Positions 32,261 to 40,538 of a DNA stretch of 56,045 nucleotides are shown here, in pieces. The translations under genes were made by a program, and so were the position numbers. The notes beneath the pieces were generated by a model. The model ran no database searches. It had not been told where the DNA came from and worked only from the letters and a program-made list of their open reading frames with translations. The DNA lies in the NCBI GenBank assembly GCA_023300105.1, contig JALZWM010000046.1, positions 1 to 56,045 of the forward strand. The letters are read 5' to 3'. The DNA comes from Hellea sp. (GTDB lineage Bacteria; Pseudomonadota; Alphaproteobacteria; Caulobacterales; Maricaulaceae). How positions within the stretch are numbered: position 1 is the stretch's first letter; each line of letters opens with the position of its first letter.

Positions 32261-33165
32261 GCGCCCTCAAAGATATGCTCCGCGAAGAAACGGCGCAGCT
32301 TCCACCGCGCGTAGAAGCTGTCTGTGATATTATTGAGAGCCGCCACCCCGGCCGTGTTCAAGCCTTCATCTATTATGGGTCTTCTTTGCGTGAGCTTGAT
32401 AATCCAGAGAAGATGCTCGACTTTTATGTTCTCGTTGATAGCTACCGCAAAACGCATAGCCTGATAAGAGCGGGGTTAAACGCCCTCATTCCGCCAGCGG
32501 TTTATTATGTCGAGCACACTGACGCCGACGGCGTCATGAGTACGTGTAAATACTCCATCCTATCCCTGAACGCATTTGAGCGGCGCTGTTCCTCTAAGGC
32601 GCTGCTGTCCCAAACATGGGGACGGTTTTCTCAGCCCTGCGCGCTATTACGGTCAAAATCGGGCGCGATTACTGAACGTGTTATCACCGCACGCGAAACT
32701 GCCATTCGGCATATTGCTATGGAAACGGAACCTCTTTTTGAGAACAATCCAACACCGCAAGAGTTTTGGGCGCGGGCTTTTTTTGAAAGCTACCGCACAG
32801 AGTTAAGACCTGAAAGCTCGGTTGAGCGCACAGCTGAATTTGTCGGGCGCTATCTCCCTCGTTATGAGCGTGTGTCGGGTATTTTATATACGCTAAATGA
32901 CGGCAGAATTAAGCTACCAAAAACGCGGCGCAAAGGGGCGAAACTGCGCTGGTTTTTCCGACGCATCCTCGGCAAACCCATGACCGCCATTCGCGTTATC
33001 AACAGCGCCGCGACATTTGACGGCGGATTGGATTACGTCTTGCGTAAAGTCAAAAACCACTCAGGCGTCACACTTGAGCCAAGTGCGTTTCAGCGTAAGC
33101 ATCCCGTTTTTTGCTCACCCGTGTTAGGGTGGAAGCTTTGGCGGCGGGGGGCGTTTAGAAGTTAA
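32257..33165 (+). CDS. Tam41-like phosphatidate (or ceramide-phosphate) cytidylyltransferase
   Basis: Start at the ATG overlapping the kinase stop (ATGA); 302 residues. It resembles the mitochondrial CDP-diacylglycerol synthase Tam41/Mmp37. The match covers several blocks in order: AFIYYGSSLRE (36-46; Tam41 AFxYGSGV), MLDFYVLVDSYRKTHS (53-68; Tam41 DFIxxVxxPxxWH), CKYSILS (97-103; Tam41 IKYGVIS), RFSQPCALL (123-131; Tam41 RLxKPVxIL), FFESYRTELRPESSVERTAEFV (175-196; Tam41 LSYxGDxR...GExxxKxxNIV) and PRYERVSGIL (201-210). The GSS-x11-D-x5-D layout is a nucleotidyltransferase active site. It would make a CDP-lipid from CTP and a lipid phosphate delivered by the coupled kinase. The similarity is judged by eye from remembered Tam41 sequences. 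Confidence 0.72.
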   Translation: MSALKDMLREETAQLPPRVEAVCDIIESRHPGRVQAFIYYGSSLRELDNPEKMLDFYVLVDSYRKTHSLIRAGLNALIPPAVYYVEHTDADGVMSTCKYSILSLNAFERRCSSKALLSQTWGRFSQPCALLRSKSGAITERVITARETAIRHIAMETEPLFENNPTPQEFWARAFFESYRTELRPESSVERTAEFVGRYLPRYERVSGILYTLNDGRIKLPKTRRKGAKLRWFFRRILGKPMTAIRVINSAATFDGGLDYVLRKVKNHSGVTLEPSAFQRKHPVFCSPVLGWKLWRRGAFRS

Positions 33166-33174
33166 GCCCGTTTA

Positions 33175-34398
33175 TTATCCCTGTAGCTTCGCGCTCATAT
33201 CGCTCATGAGCTGACCTTGGTTGTCTTTCAGGTCGCTAAAGGCTTTCAGGATGATATTGATGTCATCCTCAGTATGAGCGGCAGAAAGGCTGATGCGTAG
33301 CAAGCTTGAGCTTTGCGGCGTACCAGGCGGAACTGCGAGATTCACATAAACCCCGTTTTCCATCAAACCATTCCATTCCATCGCGGCAACGACTTCATTG
33401 GGGCGGCGAACCGCGATAACAGGGCTGGCATCCGCGCACAGATCATATCCCATCTCGGATAAACCTTTATGTAGCTGCTGTCCCCGTGCCTTTAGGTTCG
33501 CTCTTAAAGCTTCGCCTTGTTTGACTTTCTCAACGGCGGCAAGCGCCGCACAAATATTGGCAGGTGTTGCAGAGGCCGTGAACATATATGGCCGCATGAC
33601 TTTGCGCAGGATTTCAAATTCAGGATGGCGCGACGCACAAAACCCGCCGACAGAGGCCAGTGATTTTGAGAACGTCCCAGAGATAAAGTCGACTTTATCC
33701 AATACGCCTTGCTCTTCGGCGAGGCCGCAACCTGTGGGGCCAAAGACGCCGTAACTATGCGCTTCGTCGATAAACAGGTATCCGCCGTGATTATGCGTGA
33801 CTTCAACAAATTCATCAATTGGCGCCACATCACCGAACATGGAATAAAGACCTTCGATGACAACAAGCGCGTTGCCGCCTTCGATTTCGCCTTGGCGTTT
33901 TAGTCGCTTATCTAAATCTTCGGGATTATTGTGACGGAAGCGTATAGTCGAGGCCCCCGTAAGGCGCGTGCCGTCAATAATACAAGCATGTGCGTCCGCG
34001 TCCATAAAGACAACATCTTTATCACCCGCAAGACCTGAGATAGCAGAGAGGTTGGTTTGGTAACCCGTTGTAAAAACAATACAGCTTGGCATACCCAAAT
34101 GGTCGGCCAAGGATTTTTCCAAATCAATATGCTCGGAGTAAGTTCCATTAGCGATACGTGAACCCGTTGTGCCTGTCCCGTGATTATCAACGGCGTCTTT
34201 GGCGGCTTTCATACAGTCTTCGTCAAAGGTCAGACCCAGATAATTATTTGTCCCCGCCAGTAATATTTCCCGGTTACCAATGCGGGCGCGTGTCGTGCTG
34301 ATGATATCATCAAACTGAAGGCCAAGGGCATCGCGGCCCATCTTCATCATAACGTCAACGCGGGCCTGAAGCGGCGCATATTTATCAAACAGGGACAT
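33175..34398 (-). CDS. spt: Serine palmitoyltransferase (alpha-oxoamine synthase family)
   Basis: A 407-residue PLP enzyme. The PLP lysine is K245 in SGTFSKSLASVGGF, D211 and H214 lie in DEAHSYG, and HGTGTTGSRIANGTYSEHIDLE is the AONS/SPT active-site segment, with the TTGSRIANG form typical of SPT. It condenses serine with an acyl thioester to give 3-oxo-sphinganine, the first step of sphingolipid synthesis. The dedicated ACP, reductase and acyl ligase genes directly upstream support SPT over 8-amino-7-oxononanoate synthase. It is convergent with the Tam41-like gene with only 9 bases between. Confidence 0.9.
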   Translation of the reverse strand: MSLFDKYAPLQARVDVMMKMGRDALGLQFDDIISTTRARIGNREILLAGTNNYLGLTFDEDCMKAAKDAVDNHGTGTTGSRIANGTYSEHIDLEKSLADHLGMPSCIVFTTGYQTNLSAISGLAGDKDVVFMDADAHACIIDGTRLTGASTIRFRHNNPEDLDKRLKRQGEIEGGNALVVIEGLYSMFGDVAPIDEFVEVTHNHGGYLFIDEAHSYGVFGPTGCGLAEEQGVLDKVDFISGTFSKSLASVGGFCASRHPEFEILRKVMRPYMFTASATPANICAALAAVEKVKQGEALRANLKARGQQLHKGLSEMGYDLCADASPVIAVRRPNEVVAAMEWNGLMENGVYVNLAVPPGTPQSSSLLRISLSAAHTEDDINIILKAFSDLKDNQGQLMSDMSAKLQG

Positions 34399-34407
34399 AT
34401 ATAACTC

Positions 34408-34653
34408 TTATGCGGAGGTAAGTTGAATAATGGCGGTGGTTAGCTCTCCAACGGTCTTGATGTCGGACACCATTTCCATAGGGATAGATATATCATAATG
34501 GTCTTCAAGCCCCATGATAATGTCAAACACAGCGGTCGAGTCGACCTCAAGATCTGTCATAATACCGCTACTCATTTCAATCGGGCGGTTCTTAGGATTG
34601 TAAGGCTTTAAGAGCTCACAAATTTTATCATATACTTCGTCGCGTGTTGGCAT
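34408..34653 (-). CDS. acpR: Acyl carrier protein for sphingolipid synthesis
   Basis: An 81-residue acidic helical protein with the phosphopantetheine attachment serine S39 in LEVDSTAVFDIIMGLEDHYDISIP. The VDS-x-x-VFD pattern is that of the specialised ACPs that sit beside spt in Caulobacter and relatives, instead of the DSLxxVE of fatty acid synthase ACP. It probably carries the acyl chain loaded by the acyl-AMP ligase and delivers it to SPT. It lies 9 bases before spt. Confidence 0.9.
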   Translation of the reverse strand: MPTRDEVYDKICELLKPYNPKNRPIEMSSGIMTDLEVDSTAVFDIIMGLEDHYDISIPMEMVSDIKTVGELTTAIIQLTSA

Positions 34654-34664
34654 AGTCTTTTACT

Positions 34665-35579
34665 TTACTTACTTATTTCATACGAAGCTGCAGTTTCCCG
34701 CAGCGCGTCAATAAAGGGTGTCGCGCCCTGAATCACATCTTCACTTGACCAGTCCTCATAACGGAACTCCCTCAACTTGCCTAGAGTCAAGTGACCGAGG
34801 CCAAAGAGCCGTGATGTCACGGATGTGAGCGCTGCAATTGTCTTAATAACAGGAATTGGAATAGGGAGCACCTTAACAGATATGCCCAAAGCCGCTTCTG
34901 CATCAGCGGCAAAGTCTGGCCACGTCAAAGCGGGGACCGAACAGGGCGTAACAGTTTTTTCATCATAATCGCCAATCACCGCGCGCGCTGCAATATCATT
35001 GGCTAAATCTTTGGCATAAACCATCGCCATTGTCCGTGTCTGCCACCCCTTGCCGCCAACAACGGGGAGTTTTCCTTTGGTGATAAAATCAAAGAAAGGC
35101 TTTGTCGCCTCATCACCGGGTCCAATAACGGCGGGCGCTCGAATAATGGCAAGCGCCCCTGTGTAGGCGGCTTTCACAGCGCCCTCGCCTGCCTTTTTAG
35201 AGGCAGCATAATCAGATAATTGCGGTTGGTTCGCGGTTTGAGACGAGAGGAGAATAAAACGTTTCACGCCAGCTGCTTCAGCGGCAGCGGCCATATTACC
35301 CGCCGCGTCTTTGTTCGTTGCCATTATGATAGTGCGCGTTTTAGCTTTGATCAGTCCCGCCATATGAAGAACAGTATCAGCACCTTCAACTAACGCCGCG
35401 TCACAATCCCCTAGACCGCCTTTGCAGATAGACAAGTTATCATGCTTAATATCCGAAAGTTTTGAAGGTGTTCTCGCGAGCGCTCTAACAGAATACCCTG
35501 CGGCCAAGAGCGAATTAATAACGTGGCGGCCAACAAATCCTGTCCCGCCCGTTACAGCTATTAGTCCCAATTGAGGCAT
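34665..35579 (-). CDS. cerR: NAD(P)-dependent epimerase/reductase, CerR-like
   Basis: A 304-residue extended short-chain dehydrogenase: Rossmann motif GGTGFVGRHV (11-20), S112-S113 and the catalytic pair Y124-x3-K128 in DYAASKKAGE. In the Caulobacter sphingolipid operon a protein of this type, CerR, is needed to reduce the 3-keto group of the sphingoid backbone or ceramide. The position between the acyl ligase and the ACP supports that role. It starts 8 bases after the acyl ligase gene. Confidence 0.88.
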   Translation of the reverse strand: MPQLGLIAVTGGTGFVGRHVINSLLAAGYSVRALARTPSKLSDIKHDNLSICKGGLGDCDAALVEGADTVLHMAGLIKAKTRTIIMATNKDAAGNMAAAAEAAGVKRFILLSSQTANQPQLSDYAASKKAGEGAVKAAYTGALAIIRAPAVIGPGDEATKPFFDFITKGKLPVVGGKGWQTRTMAMVYAKDLANDIAARAVIGDYDEKTVTPCSVPALTWPDFAADAEAALGISVKVLPIPIPVIKTIAALTSVTSRLFGLGHLTLGKLREFRYEDWSSEDVIQGATPFIDALRETAASYEISK

Positions 35580-35587
35580 TCAGGCGT

Positions 35588-37339
35588 TTAGCTAGCTTCC
35601 GTGGACACGATATCCAAAGGGCTATCAGCTTGCAGATCGAGGATTTTGCCTTTGAGATATTTATCCTTCACGCGGGCGCGGGAGAGTTTCCCCGAAGACG
35701 TGATAACCATTGTACTGCGCGGCACTAATTGGAGCTTAACTGGCACACCAACTTCGAGGCGGATAGCCGCCATGACAGCTTTGTAAATTTCGTCGAGCAA
35801 CTGTGGGTCGCGAGTCCGGCATTCAAGCAGAAGCATAATTTCCTTTTCGTCACCAATGCCGCCCATCGCGAAAGAGCAAGCCCGTCCACATCGGTGCGGC
35901 GCCGCGGCTTGCGCGGCCCATTCAATATCTTGCGGCCAAATATTACGGCCATGCCAAAGAATAAGGTCTTTAAACCGCCCTGTCACAACAAGCTGATCTT
36001 CAAGCCAATACCCTAAGTCACCCGTATCAAGCCAACCGTCGGCGCTAAAGCAAGCTTCAGTCGCTTGCGTATTACGGAAATAACCCGGTGATACGCTCGG
36101 CCCTTTCAGGCATATGCGGCCAACTTTATTACCGTCCAAAACATTGTCATCAAAATCACGAATTTCGATGACATGCTCAGGCAGCACCTTGCCGCAGGCC
36201 ACAAATGTGCGGCGATGCTCAGGCTTTGTCAGTTCAGTCGCCTCAACGGCTTCGGATGTGCGCTCATAGCGGTCCATATCTATTGTGTGCTTTAAAAGAC
36301 CTTGCCCCATAGGCGCAAATGTTGCCGCCAATGTTGTTTCCGCAAGACCATAACTTGGCGTGAAAGCCCCCCGCACAAAGCCCATATCGCCGAAAAGGTC
36401 TTCAAACTCGGTAAGAGGTTCGGGGCGCACCATGTCGCCGCCAATGCCAGCAGCTCGCCAACTTGATAAATCAAGTTCACGGTCTCTACGCCAACGGCGA
36501 ACGCAAAGCTCATATCCAAATGTTGGAGAATAAGAGAGCGTGCCTTTGTGGTCAGATATAAGCTGTAACCACGAAATAGGACGGCGCGTAAAATCATTCG
36601 GATCCATAAAGTCTACGCTGATTTGCGAGACCATCGGGGTCAACATAAAACCAATTAGGCCCATATCATGATACAGCGGCAACCAACTTGTGCAGCGATC
36701 ATTTTCGACGACTTGCAAGCCGTACTTAGAAATACCGTGGCAATTTGCCATTACAGTGGACTGCTTGCCGGTAATGCCCTTGGGAGAACTAGATGAACCA
36801 GAAGAATACTGAATATAACACATATCATCTTTATTGAAGGGACGAGTTTCTTCGCCAGCTGGCAGATTTTCCAACTCTTCAAACGTCATTACGGGTATAG
36901 CTTGGTCATTGAGCGCAGAACTCATAATGGGTTCCATCGACGCGGGACAGAAGAGTGCGTGAAAATCACCCGTATCGGCCATGCGCTGCAATTGACGCTC
37001 ATAGGAACTACGCCCTCCAAGCGTGACAGGCAATGGCAATGGCGCCGGGACGAGGCCTGCATATTGGCAAGCCATGAATATGATAGCAAATTCGGGTGTT
37101 GAGACGGCAGCAAGCCCAATGCGCGCGTCTTTGTCTGCAAACACAACGAGCCGTTTTGCGAGCTCAACAGCTTTCTCTCTTAGTTCTGAATAAGGCAGAA
37201 CTGTCTTTATGTTTGCTTTACCATCAAAATAGTTAAACCCTGTTTCGCACGTCGCGGCATAATCCAGGGCCTCGCAAAGCGTATCAAAGTCAGCATAGCG
37301 GATGTTATTACCGCGCAAGGTCGGTGTCGGTTGTGTCAT
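35588..37339 (-). CDS. aasR: Fatty acyl-AMP ligase / acyl-ACP synthetase, AasR-like
   Basis: Start at the ATG at 37339 (MTQPTPTLRG); a TTG just before it is ignored. The 583-residue protein is an ANL-superfamily adenylating enzyme: ATP-phosphate loop YIQYSSGSSSSPKGIT, LPLYHDMGLIGFMLTP, PSYGLAETTLAATF, TGDLGYWLEDQLVVTGRFKDLILWHGRNIWPQDIE. The YHDMGLIG and GRNIWPQDIE features are those of fatty acyl-AMP ligases, which transfer to ACP rather than CoA. It likely loads AcpR for SPT. It is the promoter-proximal gene of the four-gene minus-strand operon. Confidence 0.9.
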   Translation of the reverse strand: MTQPTPTLRGNNIRYADFDTLCEALDYAATCETGFNYFDGKANIKTVLPYSELREKAVELAKRLVVFADKDARIGLAAVSTPEFAIIFMACQYAGLVPAPLPLPVTLGGRSSYERQLQRMADTGDFHALFCPASMEPIMSSALNDQAIPVMTFEELENLPAGEETRPFNKDDMCYIQYSSGSSSSPKGITGKQSTVMANCHGISKYGLQVVENDRCTSWLPLYHDMGLIGFMLTPMVSQISVDFMDPNDFTRRPISWLQLISDHKGTLSYSPTFGYELCVRRWRRDRELDLSSWRAAGIGGDMVRPEPLTEFEDLFGDMGFVRGAFTPSYGLAETTLAATFAPMGQGLLKHTIDMDRYERTSEAVEATELTKPEHRRTFVACGKVLPEHVIEIRDFDDNVLDGNKVGRICLKGPSVSPGYFRNTQATEACFSADGWLDTGDLGYWLEDQLVVTGRFKDLILWHGRNIWPQDIEWAAQAAAPHRCGRACSFAMGGIGDEKEIMLLLECRTRDPQLLDEIYKAVMAAIRLEVGVPVKLQLVPRSTMVITSSGKLSRARVKDKYLKGKILDLQADSPLDIVSTEAS

Positions 37340-37409
37340 CAATTATATCCCGCTTCGAACGAACACCTCCGGATAAGTTTACAGATGGGGCATTCTGTCA
37401 AAAAAATAT

Positions 37410-37433
37410 CTTTTAAGGGTTAAGCCTTAAAAG
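37410..37433. promoter_or_regulatory. Perfect palindrome in the aasR / radical SAM divergent region
   Basis: CTTTTAAGG (37410-37418) and CCTTAAAAG (37425-37433) are a perfect 9-bp inverted repeat around GTTAAG. It lies about 70 bases upstream of aasR, between two divergent start codons, so it is better explained as an operator or 5' leader hairpin than as a terminator. Confidence 0.5.
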
Positions 37434-37518
37434 TAAAGTCGCTGAAGACATGACTAACACATGGAAAACAACCATGAATTCACGCATTGATACAGTTTGT
37501 AACAAGACGATTACATCA

Positions 37519-37549
37519 TCACGTAATTATGCACTAACCTCACGTAATT
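37519..37549. promoter_or_regulatory. Two 10-bp direct repeats phased at 21 bp
   Basis: TCACGTAATT occurs at 37519-37528 and again at 37540-37549, 21 bases start to start, which is two helical turns. The pair ends 39 bases before the radical SAM start codon. Same-face tandem repeats of this kind are typical sites for dimeric activators or response regulators. Confidence 0.5.
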
Positions 37550-37588
37550 GTGTGTGACAGCCAGCCATAAAATAGTTAAAAGCCGTGC

Positions 37589-38530
37589 ATGAACGCACTT
37601 ATTGACCCTCGTAAATTTCAAAATCCGTTACTTACTGCTAAAGGTGAAAAACGGGCATCGGTCTTCTTTAAAGACTTAACAACGCTCTGGTTCAATTCAG
37701 GATCGCTCTGTAATATTGAATGTGCCAATTGTTATATCAAAAGCAGCCCCACAGCCGACCATTTTGTTTATCTAACGCCAGAGGACATGGCCCCTTATCT
37801 GGATGAGATAGACGAGCTTGGATATGGCCAAATTGAAATTGCCTTCACGGGAGGCGAGCCTTACCTCAACCCTCACATGATCCGTCTCTCTGAGATGGCG
37901 CTTGAACGCGGTCATGATCTTCTTATTTTAACCAATGCCATGAAACCCATGATGAGACCGCGGGTTCAAAAAGCTCTTCTCGATCTTCACGCTCGCTATC
38001 CAGATAAAATGACATTGCGCGTAAGTTTGGACCATTTCAGCCAAGACGGTCACGACCAAGAACGCGGCAATGGCAGTTTTGCGATTGCTCTGAAAGGTAT
38101 GAAATGGCTAACTGAGCATGCGTTTAAGCTCAATATCGCGGGGCGTTCGATGTTTTCTGAAAGCGAAAAAGCGGCTCGGATTGGCTACGGCACGCTGATT
38201 GAAAATGAAGGCTGGGATATCGATGCGAATGACCCTGCCATCACGATTTTATTTCCAGAAATGGATGAAGACGTAGATGTTCCCGAAATCACAAATGCCT
38301 GCTGGGGAATTCTTGATGTTCACCCTGACAGTATGATGTGTTCCTCATCTCGTATGATTGTCAAACGCAAAGGCGAAGAAAAGCCTGCCGTTCTGGCCTG
38401 CACCCTTCTTTGGGATGATCCGCAGTTTGAAACGGGAAAGACTTTAAAAGAAAGCCTCGGCCCGGTAAAACTCAACCATCCGCATTGTTCAAAATTTTGC
38501 GTCCTAGGCGGCGCAAGCTGCTCGGCTTAG
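37589..38530 (+). CDS. Radical SAM protein with C-terminal cysteine cluster
   Basis: A 313-residue protein with the radical SAM cluster motif CNIECANC (C41, C45, C48; CxxxCxxC) and the SAM-binding FTGGEPYLN. The C-terminal part has further cysteines (NACWGIL, MMCSSSR, VLACTLL, then HCSKFCVLGGASC), which suggests an auxiliary iron-sulfur site as in SPASM/twitch enzymes. The substrate is unknown. It is transcribed away from the sphingolipid operon across a 250-base region with marked regulatory repeats, so a shared regulator is possible. Confidence 0.88.
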   Translation: MNALIDPRKFQNPLLTAKGEKRASVFFKDLTTLWFNSGSLCNIECANCYIKSSPTADHFVYLTPEDMAPYLDEIDELGYGQIEIAFTGGEPYLNPHMIRLSEMALERGHDLLILTNAMKPMMRPRVQKALLDLHARYPDKMTLRVSLDHFSQDGHDQERGNGSFAIALKGMKWLTEHAFKLNIAGRSMFSESEKAARIGYGTLIENEGWDIDANDPAITILFPEMDEDVDVPEITNACWGILDVHPDSMMCSSSRMIVKRKGEEKPAVLACTLLWDDPQFETGKTLKESLGPVKLNHPHCSKFCVLGGASCSA

Positions 38531-38546
38531 ATATCACACAAACTAG

Positions 38547-40499
38547 CTATTTCATAAATTCGCTAGGCCCGTTCACCTCTGTTAAGAACTTATCTAACCC
38601 TTTGAAGAATTTTTGACGATTTTCCTGATTAGACAGAAAGTGATCTTCCCCGTTAAATTGCATAAACGTCGTTTTAGACTTACTTTTCTTTAGGGCTGAC
38701 TTCATACGCGTATATTGATCAAAGTGGACACGTTGATCTAATGTCCCATGGGCAAGAAAAACGGGTATCGTAATATTTTCTGCAAGCTGGGTCGGTGAAT
38801 TTGCTTTGATTTCATCCTTGTTTTCAAAACCATCATTTACGAATTTTTTCGCTGTAGACTTACCATGCTTATATTTTCTTATGTCGCGAATAAGGTCTTT
38901 CAAATCAGTCACTGCCGCCATCGCGATAGAACAGCTATATAGTTCGCCGGTTTTAGCGGCCCCCATCAAAGATGCGTATCCGCCATAAGACCATCCCGCT
39001 ATGCAAGTCCGCTCCGGGTCAGCATATCCTTTTTCAAGGAGCCACCGCATACCATCCTCAACATCTTCTTGCATGACTACCCAGTTTTTGCGGCCCGCCT
39101 CTTCATAGGCTTTTCCGTAGCCTTCAGACCCCCGAAAATTCATCTGTAGAACTCCATAACCCCGAGAGGCAAAAAACTGGGCAAAATAATCAAACCGTTT
39201 GGAATCTCGCGAATAAGGACCTCCATGCGGAAGAATGATAAAAGGAAGTTTTTTAAGCATAGACGTATCTGTTACTTTCGGAGGCAACGTAACGTATGAA
39301 GGAATTTTTTGTCCATCACGCGCTGTATATTTAACGCTTATGACTTCACCCATCTCAGCACTTGGCAAACTTGGACGAAGTCTTCCCAAAGATGTTGGTT
39401 CACTATCACCAGCCTTTAAAAGCATGAGAGCCCCTGGCTCATACGGCCCAGTAAGTTTAAATAATATTTTGTCACCCGAGGACGTCTGATCAACATAATC
39501 GACTGTAAAACCTGAGAATTTGGCCCGCATTCTCTCTAAGCTCGTTTTATAACTTCCAAGCAGTTCGACTTCACTTGTATCGGCGGTATAGCGCGCCCCG
39601 ATAATTTGATCACCATCTTTACTGCGGACAACACCTTCCGCATCATATTTATCATTATGATAAATTTTGCGCGTAATAGACTTCGTATTTAAGTCATAGA
39701 CATAAAGCCCAAGTGTGTCTTTTCCTCTATAATCTCCAATTATTAATTCATTAGCTTGGCCCGTAAAACCAAATATCCGAGTATCAGCATCAAGCCCAGG
39801 GTAATCATTCGCATTATACCACTTATCTTCAGTCATATCTCGAATACGCATAACTGGCGTTGCGTCTGCGTTATCCTTTCGCCCTTTTCCAACTCTCGGT
39901 TCTCCACTGGCATCAGTATACCAGCTCGTGATATTTGAGAGTCCGCGTTGAACCATCAAATTTCGCCCATTTGTGAGATTAACTTTATGAATTGCAGGCT
40001 TTTCGTTATTACTTAATTTGTCGTATGACATCAAAATATGATCAGGTTCGTCCTCCAACCAATCTACGACAGTCGCATTATATTGCCTAAAGACATCTGC
40101 AGAGGGTTTAACTAGTACCTTACCCTTAAGGGCAACAGTGTCGAATGAGAAAAGATAGCTAGAGGTAATTGGTATTGAACGAATTTTTTGACTCTGCCAA
40201 AAAGAGACAATGACATGTGTATCATTTCCCCATTTAACGTAACTAGGTTTCACGCCTTTTCCTAAACCGATAACCTTTGGTTTTTCTCCTGACTTTCTAT
40301 ACAAGGAGGAAACACTGATTACATATTGACCATTATGATTAATAATCGACGCAATTTCATCGCCGTCAGGGGAAATTGCGGCGTCATATATATTCGGCAA
40401 TTCTCCAAACGCTTCCGCAGGCGGCGCCGCATGTGCGTTTTGCATAGAGCCCAAAGACAGAGCCAAAGCCGCCATACAAGATGTGAAGTAGTTACGCAT
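38547..40499 (-). CDS. S9 family prolyl-oligopeptidase-type peptidase, secreted
   Basis: Start at the ATG at 40499 (MRNYFTSCM), with GGGGA 6-10 bases upstream; an earlier in-frame ATG overlaps that ribosome site. The 650-residue product has a signal peptide ending NAHA, a beta-propeller region (about 40-380) and an alpha/beta hydrolase domain. The nucleophile is in GWSYGGYAS, the acid in AHGTLDQRVH and the histidine in NGEDHFLSN. Such enzymes release dipeptides or short peptides from unfolded peptides in the periplasm. It is convergent with the radical SAM gene. Confidence 0.93.
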   Translation of the reverse strand: MRNYFTSCMAALALSLGSMQNAHAAPPAEAFGELPNIYDAAISPDGDEIASIINHNGQYVISVSSLYRKSGEKPKVIGLGKGVKPSYVKWGNDTHVIVSFWQSQKIRSIPITSSYLFSFDTVALKGKVLVKPSADVFRQYNATVVDWLEDEPDHILMSYDKLSNNEKPAIHKVNLTNGRNLMVQRGLSNITSWYTDASGEPRVGKGRKDNADATPVMRIRDMTEDKWYNANDYPGLDADTRIFGFTGQANELIIGDYRGKDTLGLYVYDLNTKSITRKIYHNDKYDAEGVVRSKDGDQIIGARYTADTSEVELLGSYKTSLERMRAKFSGFTVDYVDQTSSGDKILFKLTGPYEPGALMLLKAGDSEPTSLGRLRPSLPSAEMGEVISVKYTARDGQKIPSYVTLPPKVTDTSMLKKLPFIILPHGGPYSRDSKRFDYFAQFFASRGYGVLQMNFRGSEGYGKAYEEAGRKNWVVMQEDVEDGMRWLLEKGYADPERTCIAGWSYGGYASLMGAAKTGELYSCSIAMAAVTDLKDLIRDIRKYKHGKSTAKKFVNDGFENKDEIKANSPTQLAENITIPVFLAHGTLDQRVHFDQYTRMKSALKKSKSKTTFMQFNGEDHFLSNQENRQKFFKGLDKFLTEVNGPSEFMK

Positions 40500-40538
40500 A
40501 TCAATCCCCATTTTTCTAAGAGGATAGACACTACGCGC

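Noticed and set aside
33175-34398. 8-amino-7-oxononanoate synthase (bioF) as identity of the spt gene
   Set aside because: No biotin genes are nearby, and the adjacent ACP, reductase and acyl ligase are those of bacterial SPT operons.
37410-37433. CtrA-type site in the TTAA-rich palindrome
   Set aside because: The TTAA elements are 3 or 10 bases apart, not the 7-base spacing of the CtrA consensus.
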